A stretch of DNA of 64,000 nucleotides from Aotearoamyces nothofagi. Lineage: Eukaryota > Ascomycota > Leotiomycetes > Leotiales > Tympanidaceae. The DNA lies in contig JADDTR010000042.1 of assembly GCA_015345905.1 (NCBI GenBank), positions 1-64,000 on the forward strand, in the 5' to 3' direction. Below, one piece after another: positions 1-10,169 of this stretch; position 1 is the first letter of the stretch, and each line of letters opens with the position of its first letter. A program made the position numbers and the translations under genes. The notes under the pieces are model-generated. The model was given only the letters and a program-made list of their open reading frames with translations. It had not been told where the DNA came from and made no database searches.

Positions 1-1090
1 AATAGATTTAAATAGAAGATATCTAGAGAATAGAGCAATGTCGATTATTGATATAGTATAGAGGATATTAATAAGTCGATTGAGAAGAGAGAGAGAGATA
101 TTATAGTAGAAGTAGAGATATTAAAGAATAAGATAGATATATTAGACTTATCTCTTATATAGCAAGTATTATAATAAATACAAAGGATAGAAATATCAAT
201 ATTAAGGCCAAGACAAAAGAGGATATTAAATAATAATTAAAGTATAGATAAATTAAGTCCTATAAAGAACTAGACAACTTAGTAAAGAAGAGTTTAAAAG
301 TCTAATAGTTTAGAAGTCTAAGATATAGAATTGCAATTTTAAATATAATTGAAATTGAATAGTATTATTATTAAATATTACTATCTATATAACTTAGATA
401 ATATAATTGAAGCTTCTAGTATTACTATAAAGTATTACTATCTATATAACCAATAAATAGTCTAGATTAAACTGAACTAGACTAGACTATTATTTACAGT
501 TTAGTTTCAAGCTATATAATATAGACTATTTTTTAAAGTAGTCTAGACTAAACTAGACTGTAAATACTAGTCTAGTTTCAAGGACTATAATATAGACTGT
601 TTTCAAAGTAGTTTAGACTAAACTAGACTGTAAATACTAATCTAGTCTTAAGGACTATAATATAGACTATTTAAAAATCGAGGTATTCAAAGACTAGACT
701 AGACTACTTTTTATAGACCAATCTAGTCTAGACTATTTATTTACAGTCTAGTCTAGCTAGTTTAACTATAGTATTTATATATAGATCTAATATAATATAT
801 TAACAGCTATATATATACCAACATTTTTTATATAGGTCTTGGTATAGATTATATATAATCTACTAGGTTATAGAGATAGCAGCTATATATATACTAATAT
901 TTTTTATATAGGCCTTGGTATAGATTATATATAATCTACTAGGTTATAGATATAGGAATTTAAGAGTGCTAAGCTGCTTCTTGTAATCTAGAGCTATATC
1001 TAGTTTATCCTTGGTCAAGTCTACAACTTCCAGATGTTGAAACACTATAGTTATATTATACAACATTGTATATAGCCGTTATCTTCTAGT
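1..1090. repeat. AT-rich decayed repeat island (RIP-like)
   Basis: This stretch is strongly AT-rich, dominated by TpA, and has no sustained open frame. Short motifs built on TCTAGAC/GTCTAG recur in both orientations between about 460 and 770. A block around 650-770 reappears at about 5745-5860. Composition returns to normal near 1090, where the FunK1 gene region begins. The pattern is what repeat-induced point mutation does to old transposon copies in ascomycetes. No recognisable element protein survives, so I assign no family; it is treated as a fossil repeat. Confidence 0.75.
804..955. repeat. Two-copy tandem repeat, 76-base unit
   Basis: Two adjacent copies of a 76-base unit start at 804 and 880. 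Each begins CAGCTATATATATAC and runs through a GGTATAGATTATATATAATC segment with a near-palindromic core. They differ at only a few positions, several of them C/T changes (for example GGTCTTGG against GGCCTTGG), which fits RIP acting after duplication. A related single segment lies near 6535-6590. Confidence 0.7.
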
Positions 1091-1451
1091 AGTTCGAGCA
1101 CTGGAGGGGTAAAAAATTACGTTTCCAGAACCGGCTTAAGGCCTCAGGCGTAAATTGTTTTTCGGCAGCATTATCGCCGTCACGTGAGACAGGCCCCGAG
1201 TGTAAGTTCCGAGTGGCCCTTAAACTCAGCATTCCGTAGGTGAATGAGGTATAACGTGATCATTACTGGCCTCGGGTTTTGGCGGCGGTTCTGGTTAGGT
1301 GAGCGGCTTTGCTTTGTTTTGATTCAGCCTTGTCGACGGAAGCGTTGGTAGCCTGGTGGCTAGGCGGAAAATCCCGCACGGACCAAAAATATCAAGAACG
1401 CAACGACTTTCAGTCCCACCGTCTCGCATCTCAAGAACATACACATTCGCC

Positions 1452-3829
1452 ATGACAGATCAGGCGCGGTCAAAGATCATCAGAGACAATCCTATTGGGA
1501 AAGGCCTGGATGCTTTCCGCGCTTCGTTCACATCGGTCTGTGAAAACCAAAGCACCCCCTCTACTCCTGAGTCGCTAGGCAAGCTTGGCCATGATGGTAA
1601 TACAGCACAGCTCCGTTGACATACACTATTGACTATTTTGCAGAGCTCCAAAACATCGCCCTTGTCCTTCTCTCGACACTGCAGATCCTTCCGGCCGCTC
1701 GTCTGCTCCGTTCCAGCGTTGGAAGAACACTCTTCAGCGAACTGCCAACACTGAATTCGGCGATCACTTCCGATGACTTTGACCTCGACCGTTTCAAACC
1801 TCTCTTGAATACAGCGCTCGCCGACAATCCCAACGATGTACTCATCTGGGATCAAGTCTACAACGCCGTCACTGAAGCCACCCCGCCTCCCCGACCGATA
1901 GCATCTTCCCTCCAACAAACCCCATGGCTCCACAACACAAGCAGCTTCGCGAATTCGTCTGAACATCGCAAGTACGTGGATGTTGTGCTGAAGGAGGAGC
2001 TCGGCCCTATGTATGTCGGGCTCTGCAATTTCCACGAGACATTTCTTGGAGGCGTGACAGATCTTGAAACGGCATCCAAGGCCATCTTCAAGAAGTGCAG
2101 AGAAGGCAGAAATCCACTATATCGCGAAGGATGGAGCGCATGGCCGGAAAACGCGAACCAGGATGATATATTGGACTGGTTTGCAGACTTGTGTGAGCAA
2201 CTGGCGGAGTTTGCGGAGGATGACAGGCCAAGGCCGACTAGACGAAGGCCACTGGCACAGCCCAACAAGCCGATTCAAGGTTCCACGGCGGAGCGTAAGC
2301 TGGACATTGGCTTTGTCAGCAACCCTAAGGCTGGGAAAGACTCTCGATGCCACTGGTCGCAGATCCTCATACCCGGAGAACTGAAGAGCAACCCGTCTGC
2401 CGACACAGCTTCGAAGGCATGGCTTGACCTTGGAAGGTATGCAAGAGAGGTGCTCGCTGCTCAAGACACCCGTCGCTTCGTCTTGGGCTTTACCATCTGC
2501 GGATCTCTCATGAGGATATGGGAGTTTGATCGGCTCGGGGGGGTCGCATCCAAACAATTCGACATCAACAAAGATGGCCTGCAGTTTGTGTCCACGATCC
2601 TCGCGTTTCTCTGGATGAATGACGAACAACTTGGGTTCGATCCTACAGTTATCACAGAAAATGGCCTGCGCTTTATAGAGATTCAACGAAATGGTACTAC
2701 GGAGCGGCTCATCATCGACGGGTTGATGATGCGGGCGCGTTGCATATCCGGCCGGGCAACGACCTGCTGGAAGGCCCACCACGAGGGAGATCCGCAGACA
2801 CCGCTTGTTGTCAAGGACTCCTGGCAGTACACGGAGCGTGAGGAAGAGGGAGAGCTGCTCCAAGAGGCGACCAACAAGGGTGTGGTCAACGTGGCCCGAT
2901 ACTATCACCATGAGACTGTCCGGTTCCTCGGTACGGATGACGACGTTCGAAGCAATGTTCGGAAGGGACTGGATATCATGAAGGCGGAAAACTACCGGCC
3001 GGGACGTTCGATGATATCCCCAAGCACGAGTATAGCTGGTGTACGGAAAGGTCGCAGCAGCAGCACTGCCGGCTTGAAACGGTCATCCAGCCAGACTGGC
3101 GCCCCTATGCCGCCTAGCAAGCGATCCTGTTCGACATCTCCGACGAAGGCCGGCAGCAATGCTCTACCAAATCGAGTGCATCGGCGTGTCATCCTTCGTG
3201 ATTATGGGAAGCCGATCTACAAGGCTGGCTCCCGAGCAGCTCTACTTGCCGCGCTAGAAGGCTGCATTGAAGGACACGAGTCCTTGCGTAAGGCCGGCTT
3301 CCTCCACAGAGACATCTCAATCAATAATCTCATGATGAATGAAGACGAAGACAACCCTTCCTGGCCTTCGTTCTTGATCGACCTCGACCTTGGGATCAAA
3401 GAAACACGGAGGGAGGCTTCCGGCGCCAGAGGCAAGACTGGCACGAGGGCTTTCATGGCCATCGGGGCCCTCCTTGGCGAGCAGCATTCATTCATGCATG
3501 ACCTCGAATCAATCTTCTGGGTGCTTTTCTGGATCTGCATTCACTATGATGGACCAGATGAGGAAAGGGTTGTTCCACAATTCGACAAGTGGAACTACGT
3601 AGACATGGAAGAGTTGGCCAAACTGAAGTTGGGCACTGTGGTGAAGGAGGCAATTTTCATGAAGACGATCACCGATAATTTTACATCTTATTTCGAGCCG
3701 CTTATTCCATGGTTGAACAGACTGCGGAAGATTGTCTTCCCGAGAGACAGGCCGGAGGAACAGGAAGACGAAAGGCTCTACTCTCGAATAAAAGGGATTC
3801 TCCGGGAGGCATGCGTGGACTTGACTTGA
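1452..3829 (+). CDS. FunK1-type fungal protein kinase
   Basis: Two exons, 1452-1596 and 1644-3829, give 776 aa. The 47-base intron is GTAATA...TTTTGCAG and joins codon GAG across the splice. The long N-terminal part (residues about 1-450) is typical of FunK1 (Pkinase_fungal) proteins and is followed by a basic, Ser-rich linker and the C-terminal kinase core. Visible catalytic signatures are FLHRDISINN (HRD loop with the downstream Asn) and LIDLDLG, which stands where DFG sits in ordinary kinases. The family is expanded in Pezizomycotina and its substrates are unknown. The start ATG was chosen because the frame is open from there through the splice; an in-frame ATG at 1356 lies in the likely leader. 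The gene sits beside an AT-rich island but has no in-frame stops and looks intact. Confidence 0.85.
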
Positions 3830-4184
3830 CAGACAATTGTGATGGAAGGGATACTGAGTCGACGCATCAGGAGCCCGCTATCATGACCTGGCACTGGGGC
3901 TCATAGGCATCTGCAGGACCGAACGGATAAGTCACCAGGGATAGTCGAGATTGAGCACCTGGCTTTGGCAGTCCATAGGACATGGGTAGGCAAATCCATT
4001 ACAGGATGCCAAGGCCTAGTGAGCACCATCGTATTGTATTCAACGATTGCATATCTAATAGTAGCAAGAGCTTGAACTTATGGATTTCGTACTCCCACAC
4101 ACCGTCCCATGACCATTTTGAAACCCATTTTTGCAACCCTTTTCATCTTATAACAAAAGACGTTCTCATCAGCTGAGGCACCCT
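3830..4184. other. Intergenic, convergent 3' ends
   Basis: This lies between the 3' ends of the FunK1 gene (plus strand) and the small kinase (minus strand). I see nothing beyond AT-rich 3'-UTR-like sequence. Confidence 0.5.
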
Positions 4185-4949
4185 TTACGAACGAATATAT
4201 CTAAGGATAGTGAGCCTCTGACTAAAATCACCCTTAGGGCTAGTAAACATACCGATAGTTTCTTTTAATGCATTCTCGTCAGCATCAATTGAGAAAGTAG
4301 TATTTATTGGTGGCTTAGTGCCCTTGTTCTTGTACGAAGGGACTTTCTCCCCGATGTATCCAGCCCGACCAAAATCGATGACTCTAATGAACCCTTCATG
4401 ATTCAGTATTAGATTGCTTGGAGAAATGTCATAATGAGCGACGCCACTTTGATGGATCTCGTCGATTGCCTTTGTAATGTCTGGAACATATTTTGCGGCA
4501 GTATTTAGATCGATATCGACCAGCCTCTCCATTCTGAAGGCAAAAATGCCTTGTTCATCGATCAACGGCTCTCGATGTGTACGAACAACAGGAACGCCGT
4601 TGGACGACAAATGGCGGATCATCGAGAACTCCTCCTGAAGTAGGCGTCTTTGTCGGTCATTGATCGCGACTTTGCAGACTGGGAAATCATCTATACAAGA
4701 ATCCAAAGTCCTTATATAAGAATCCGCTCCGTACGTCAGGACCCGAGACCTCGTCTATAACTCACGAACACTTGAGCTATGTGGTATTAAAGTCACAGAT
4801 GCGCCTCCAACATGTGGAAAAAGCGTTAAATATAGCAGCTTCCTCCAATCCCCGTCCCAAAGTAGAAGATATTCGTGGCCTTCGAAGTCAATGTTTACAG
4901 TGCAAGACTTGTCGATAGGGTACAGGAAAGTGATCGGGCGTGCAAGCAT
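4185..4949 (-). CDS. Small protein-kinase-like protein
   Basis: Two exons on the minus strand, 4949-4766 and 4690-4185, give about 229 aa. The 75-base intron has donor GTGAGT and acceptor TTGTATAG; joining them gives ...SSSV-H-DFPVCKVAIND. The product is short for a kinase. It keeps a VAIK-like segment (CKVAI), a catalytic loop GVAHYDISPSNLIL with the HxD...N pattern, and a VIDFGRAG metal-binding motif. The region after DFG is brief and lacks an obvious APE/large C-lobe, so it may be a minimal or degenerate kinase of the fungal-specific 'kinase-like' group. It lies between the FunK1 gene and the second AT-rich island. The start is the first ATG of the open frame; an upstream exon cannot be excluded. 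Function is unknown. Confidence 0.6.
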
Positions 4950-4959
4950 CCTATAAATT

Positions 4960-6640
4960 AGTCGTTAGCGAATTGGTGCCCTTATACAAGCCTATTGTCT
5001 GGCTCTGGTTAGAACTTACATAGGAATATCAGGTTGTAACTTTAGCACAAGCAAGATTGAAGCTGGCGTAGTACTTATTCAGAATTGACGACCAGGAGTT
5101 GTTGAAGGCACCTAAGCGGCCGCCTTCAACTAAAGGTACAACGGCGGAACAATTTTCCGGCTACAACAAATAATTAGATATACTTCAAATTTTGATACCC
5201 ATTCTATTTCAATTCTCTGGAAGATTTTACACTCTGCACCCGAAATCTACACTACCTAAGACACTAAAAATTTGATTATATAACCCTGAATATATATATA
5301 TATATAACCTTAAATATATATATACAATATTTTATAGACCCAACTTCTATCTTTCTCTAGACTGTCCAATGGTCCAGTTTGATCTAGTCTTAAAAGTAAT
5401 TTATAGACTGTTTTAAAGACTGGACCATTTAGGTCTAGACTAAACCAGACTATAAATAAACAGTCTGGTCTCAAATAGAAAATAGAGACTGTTTCTAGAA
5501 ACAGTCTAGTCTAGACTATAAAGAACTATTCTTAGAACTCTTATAACTATTTTTAGAAAAAAGATTTTATAACTTTCCTTGTCTATATAGAACAGTAATA
5601 TTCAATAGTAATACTCTTAATATTAGAATTGTAAAAAAAGTAGTAATTAGAGTATTTAGAAAAGAAACAATCTAAGATCTCTAGAACTGAACTAGACTGT
5701 TTCTAAATAGTTTAGTCTAGTCTAGACTATTTATTTATAGTCTAGTCTCAAGGACTATAATATAGACTATTTAAAAATCAAGATGTTCAAAGACTAAACT
5801 AGACCACTTTTTACAGTTCAGTCTAATCTAGACTGTTTATTTACAGTCTAGTCTAGCCAGTCTAGTCTCTATACTTCTAGAAATTGAATATCTATACTTC
5901 TATAAACTAGGTCTTTATACTTCTAGAAATTGGATTTCTATACTTCTATAAACTAGGTCTTTATACTTCTAGAAATTAGGTCTCTATACTTCTAGGAATA
6001 GAAGTATATACTCTTAGGAATTGAGTGAATTAGATATATACCACTTTCTAGAAATTAGATATATATACTCTCTAGGAATTGGATATCTATATACTTAGAC
6101 AACCTTACTTAAGAATTCAATATATACACTTAGTAGTATATATACAACTGAACAGTTAACCCTAAGAACTAAATATATAAATAACTCAACAACTACTATA
6201 GATATACTAATTCTGAGAGTGGTATTAAAACTGCACTATTGAGTATATTTAGACTCTAAATTTTAGGGCCTATAGAAGCACTTTGAAATTATTAGGGTTA
6301 TTGGTATTATAGTATAATACTATTGGATGTCTATATAGACCAAACCTTAAATCTCCTATAGTAAATTTTTGGTATTATAGTATAATACTAGAGAAATAGT
6401 ATTAGGGTATTACTTAAGCAAATTAGATAGATTTAGATATATATACCTCCTTTGAATTTCTTGTATCTAATAACTGTAGTTGTTCTTATAGTAACTTACT
6501 ATAAGTTACTATAGTATTTATATACAGATCTGATATAATATACTAGCAGCTATATATACATCGACATTTTTTATATAAACCTCGAAAAACTATTCAGGTA
6601 TAGTTAGCCTCCTTTATACCTAAATCATCTTCAGGGATTG
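4960..6640. repeat. Second AT-rich decayed repeat island (RIP-like)
   Basis: AT-rich tract with no coding potential. It repeats the motif set of island 1: TCTAGAC/GTCTAG arrays at about 5340-5860, a copy of the 650-770 block at about 5745-5860 in direct orientation, and near 6535-6590 a segment like the 76-base unit. A near-palindromic GGTATTATAGTATAATACT occurs at about 6302 and 6369. I read it as the remains of the same transposon-derived family as island 1, with no recognisable protein left. Confidence 0.7.
5868..6000. repeat. 22-23-base minisatellite in AT-rich island
   Basis: About six head-to-tail copies of a 22-23-base unit of the form TCTATACTTCTAGAAATTGG start near 5868, 5891, 5913, 5936, 5958 and 5979. 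Copies alternate between a CTAGAAATT form and a CTATAAACTAGG form, so the higher-order unit is a dimer of about 45 bases. More diverged relatives continue to about 6090. Confidence 0.7.
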
Positions 6641-6644
6641 GTAT

Positions 6645-7448
6645 TTATCTTTCTAAGGCGCTCAGAACTTCCTCTGCCGTCGAATACTGCTTCGTCCAAC
6701 AGGCCAATATCACGTTGCCTCCTACTATTCTCGTTACATCTGGGTATCTTCCTTCGTTGAAAGCTTCGGCAACTTCCTTTTCGGAGGTAATATTCTCATC
6801 CGTTATTTCGGGTTGGCCGGAGGTCAATCTGTAAGGCCAATGCCCAGTCAGGATAGTATAAAAGAGAGAGCCAAGGCCAAATATATCGAGAGCTGGAGTT
6901 GAATTGAATCCAAAGGTAGGATGGTAGAAAGGGCCGTCAGGAAGGCAGCCTCCATCGAGACCTAATTCAACGCACGTAGATCCACCGAAGTCACAGAGTA
7001 ACAAGTCCCGAGATCCTGAGGTTGTTTCGTGGACAAGAATATTCCTAGGGCGAAGATCGGAGTGGACCACACCACGACTGTGGATATAGGCGATAGCTTC
7101 GGTCAACTGCCGACACCATATTGTCCGTTGGCGCAGGTCAATCGAAGGATTGTTATCAATAAATGCCTGAAGATTACTGTAGCTTGCTTAGCCGAGTAGT
7201 AGGCTACGGCCTTGTTACCCGAGATATCTAACAATTAAATAACTATAAGCATACACCGACAGCTATATCTAGTGTACTTACTTTACAATTCTTGGATGTT
7301 GGCCAACTTTTTGGAGTATAAGCGGCTCGACAGAAAAGCAGAGATTGACCCTTTCAGCAAGTCCTTTGGCCTGGAAGTTAATCGGCTGCTTTAATACAAC
7401 TCCAGGCCTGACTATCTCAATAGTGCTCGTAGATCCGATATTTTCCAT
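6645..7448 (-). pseudogene. Protein-kinase-like gene with two in-frame TAA codons
   Basis: Exon 1 is 7448-7282 (start ATG, ...GVVLKQP..., ending HPRIVK). The C-terminal exon carries GVVHSDLRPRNIL (HxD...N loop), LLCDFGGS (DFG) and ...LDIFGLGSLFYTILTGHWPY. The donor is GTAAGT at 7281. Splicing to the nearest good acceptor (TTGTTAG, a 54-base intron) gives the family-like continuation K-Y-L-G-*-Q-G-R-S-L-L-L-G-*-A-S-Y-S-N-L-Q, with TAA at 7217-7215 and 7190-7188. Both TAA codons would be CAA (Gln) before a CpA-to-TpA change, the RIP signature. Skipping to the acceptor GCTACAG at 7177 removes both stops and keeps the frame (232 aa) but deletes the hinge region. I favour a recently inactivated gene; a shortened spliced product is the alternative. 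It borders an AT-rich island. Confidence 0.6.
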
Positions 7449-8486
7449 TGTACATTGGCAAGTAACGCAGAAAATTGTAGATAGATGGGGTGTGTTGAAC
7501 TGTCGCAACCCTCTATTCCGCCACTTCCCCGTGGGGAACCAGGGCGGGCCGCCCCGGTCGCATTGCCGTTTTAGGGCGAGCGCACATAGCACTTCATTTC
7601 GTACGTCTTTCCCTTCACTGCAAGCTCGAATAATCCGTTTAAAGCCGATGACTAAAAGCTACAAAATATCTATGTATCCAATTCGTAGCTCATCTATATC
7701 ATGCCGTAGGATATTCACCCTCGTATTCCAACACCCTGCTATCCTCCGGGATCAGGATCGCTGTTGCACTACTAACTGGTACCGTTGCTAATTCCGCCTG
7801 GGGTCTTCCCAGCGCAACGGCTCAGCCAGGTCTACCGTGTCGAAGTCGGGATCGCACTGCTATTCAGGAGAGACGGAAATGGACGATAGGCATAAGAAGA
7901 ATATTACAGGACTTGGCATTGACAATTCAAATCGGTAATGTTTGGTTAAATGTTTTTGTTATTGCTACTATCTTGATTGAATCTGACTAGGAATCTGTAA
8001 CTCAAGGGAGTGATATCGCAGTAGTAGTTCCCATTCAACCAAAAACTCCAGCGTCCTATTTAAAGCAATTTATATAGACTTGATTGGCAGTCAGTCGTTC
8101 TCTCTACTGTTCGAGTTAGTAGAGCGATTTGAACTGCAGGTCCAATCATTCGAACCGCCCGCTTCTCGAAACAAAGACTCTGACGGTACAATTCGACCGT
8201 ATTTACGCTCTGAGCTGCGAGTGCAAGAACGATAAGTTTGTCAGTAGGGGTCAGGCTTTGGTTGGTTCCCCGCCAATAGCAAATCACCAAAAGTTACCGA
8301 GGGTAGAGGGCGCTTAGCTCCGCTTGGTAGTGAACATCTTGATCCTGCACCACTCCACCGCTAAACACCAGCGGGCGCTACATGGAACGTTTCCCCTATC
8401 ATCTCAAACCAGCATGTTTTATTTCTCCTGCTCTACTGCTGCTGAAATAGTCTATATTTTCTTTATTATCTTCTCTACCACTCAAT
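7449..8486. other. Gene-free interval
   Basis: About 1 kb of normal composition between the broken kinase and the DUF7924 gene. Short open frames here have no family resemblance or splice support. I see no RNA gene or repeat. Confidence 0.5.
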
Positions 8487-10169
8487 ATGCCTCCCAAGAA
8501 TACATTCGCGACCAAGCGACAGCTCGTACAAAGTACCCCTTCCCTTCAACCCCCTCCCCCATTTTATCGCTGCCTACGCTGATAGCTTATAGAGATCCAT
8601 CCTGAAGGCGTACAGAAGAACCAGAAACTCGTTTCTCCCCAGAAGAACACCCGATCGCGAGCTGCACACTCTCCCAACACGTCAGCCGTCAATTCCATTC
8701 TGCCCCGACCCCTCCCAGAGCTCACCGCAGCCTCCCAAATCCTGACCGAACCCCCGCGACTCAGAGGACAGAAGAGAGGATGCGTTTCTGAAGATGAGCC
8801 CTCAAATAAGAGACTACGGAAAGATTCACAGTCCGTGTCAGCGTCTAGCCAGCCTCTTAGCACAGCCAACTTAGAAGAACATAATCGACTTACAGGATCG
8901 GAGACATCTAACGTGATGGATTCTGAAGTCGGAACTTCAGATTGCGGCGGACGGAAGAGACCTTCGTCGTCGCGGCGATCAAATTCTACGGATATAAACC
9001 AGGAAACGGCATCGGTACACTCGCAGACATCATACTCAGCTGCCCGTTATCGTTTTAGTATTCTCAGCAGTGCGAGAATATTCGTTCGGCCTGGACGTCC
9101 CCCTGAGGAGATACAACCCAGGATCAACGCTGTCATCCAGCGTAAGATCTCTGAAGAGAGGAAGTGCCAACTGTCCCAGTTTGCAGAAAATCTATGCAAA
9201 GATTTTATTGATATTTTTGATGGAGCAAGCAGGGAAGATGACTGTGTCGAACCTATTCACCGTGCCCTTTCTTCAATGGACAGTAGTAGGAAATTTCAAT
9301 TTCCAAGGAAAGCAGGTAGCGTATTCCCCCTCCTACATTAGCGTATATATCGTTATGCTTACATTGTCTAAGATTGGAATCCGAGCCTCAAACCTAGTAT
9401 TCTACAAATATCTTGGGGTATGAGTTTCCTGGATGAGGCCAACGATGAGGCAGATGACTCCGCCACCCGACCAAGAAAGCGACAAGAAGCAGATACGTCC
9501 TATCTCTCCCCAGATACATCACAAGCCACTATGCCGCCACCTCCACCTCCACCTCCACCTCCACCTCCAGCTCCACTCAAACAGGACATCTTCCGCGTTA
9601 AAACTCCTCGTCCAGATATCACAGCTGGCCTTCATCACTCTACCGTAGTCGAAGCATTGGCAGTGCGAGGTCTCGCCAAAGTCGTTGCCAGCGATTTCTT
9701 AGGATACCTGCAACAGCAGCAGATACTTTGCTCCGATCCTGCCCAAGGAGCACCTCTCGTCCGGTTTCCGGTCATGGTTGTTGAAGGCAAAGCATATGCA
9801 ACCGGCAAGCCTGTCTTCGATGCACAGAACCAAGCTGCTGTATCTGGAAGCTGCATGACTAAACTCCAGCACGAGCTTGCCGATCTGACCAAAAGCGCCT
9901 CACGTGGGTCCTATGACTGCAAGGCACCTCTAGCCTTTTCCATATGTACCGAAGGTCCCTACATAGAGCTCTGGGTACATTATACTACCTTGCAGGATAA
10001 TGTTCGCATGTATAACATGAACATCTTGAAGACCTGCCACGCGTCCCTTCTGGAAAGTGTTGAAGAGTTTCTTATGGTAGTAGATAGCGTGATGAGTTGG
10101 GCCAGTATGGACTTTGTGAACGATATAGCGGAGCAATTGGTCTTGGTGGAGAGTGCTGGACGAGCGTAG
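8487..10169 (+). CDS. DUF7924 family protein
   Basis: Three exons, 8487-8532, 8593-9315 and 9373-10169, give 521 aa. Introns are 60 bases (GTACCC...CTTATAG) and 57 bases (GTAGCG...TCTAAG). Both joins restore family-like sequence, such as QKIHPEGVQ and KADWNPSLKP. The first half is a disordered, basic Ser/Pro-rich tail beginning MPPKNTFATKRQL. The second half is the conserved domain: RPDITAGLHHSTVV near the middle, then RFPVMVVEGKAYATGKPVF and EAQN-like QNQAAVSGSCM. A run of 12 prolines (CCACCT repeats, about 9532-9568) precedes it. DUF7924 proteins are common in fungal genomes and often sit near kinases of unknown function, as here; their biochemistry is not known. The gene looks complete. 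Confidence 0.85.
9532..9568 (+). repeat. CCACCT/CCT proline-coding microsatellite
   Basis: Hexanucleotide-like CCACCT repeats code for 12 consecutive prolines inside the DUF7924 gene, between its disordered N-terminal half and the conserved domain. Length variation between strains is likely. Confidence 0.8.

Noticed and set aside
8060-8317. Overlapping small frames on both strands before the DUF7924 gene
   Set aside because: No splice signals, homology or conserved start, and they mirror each other on both strands.
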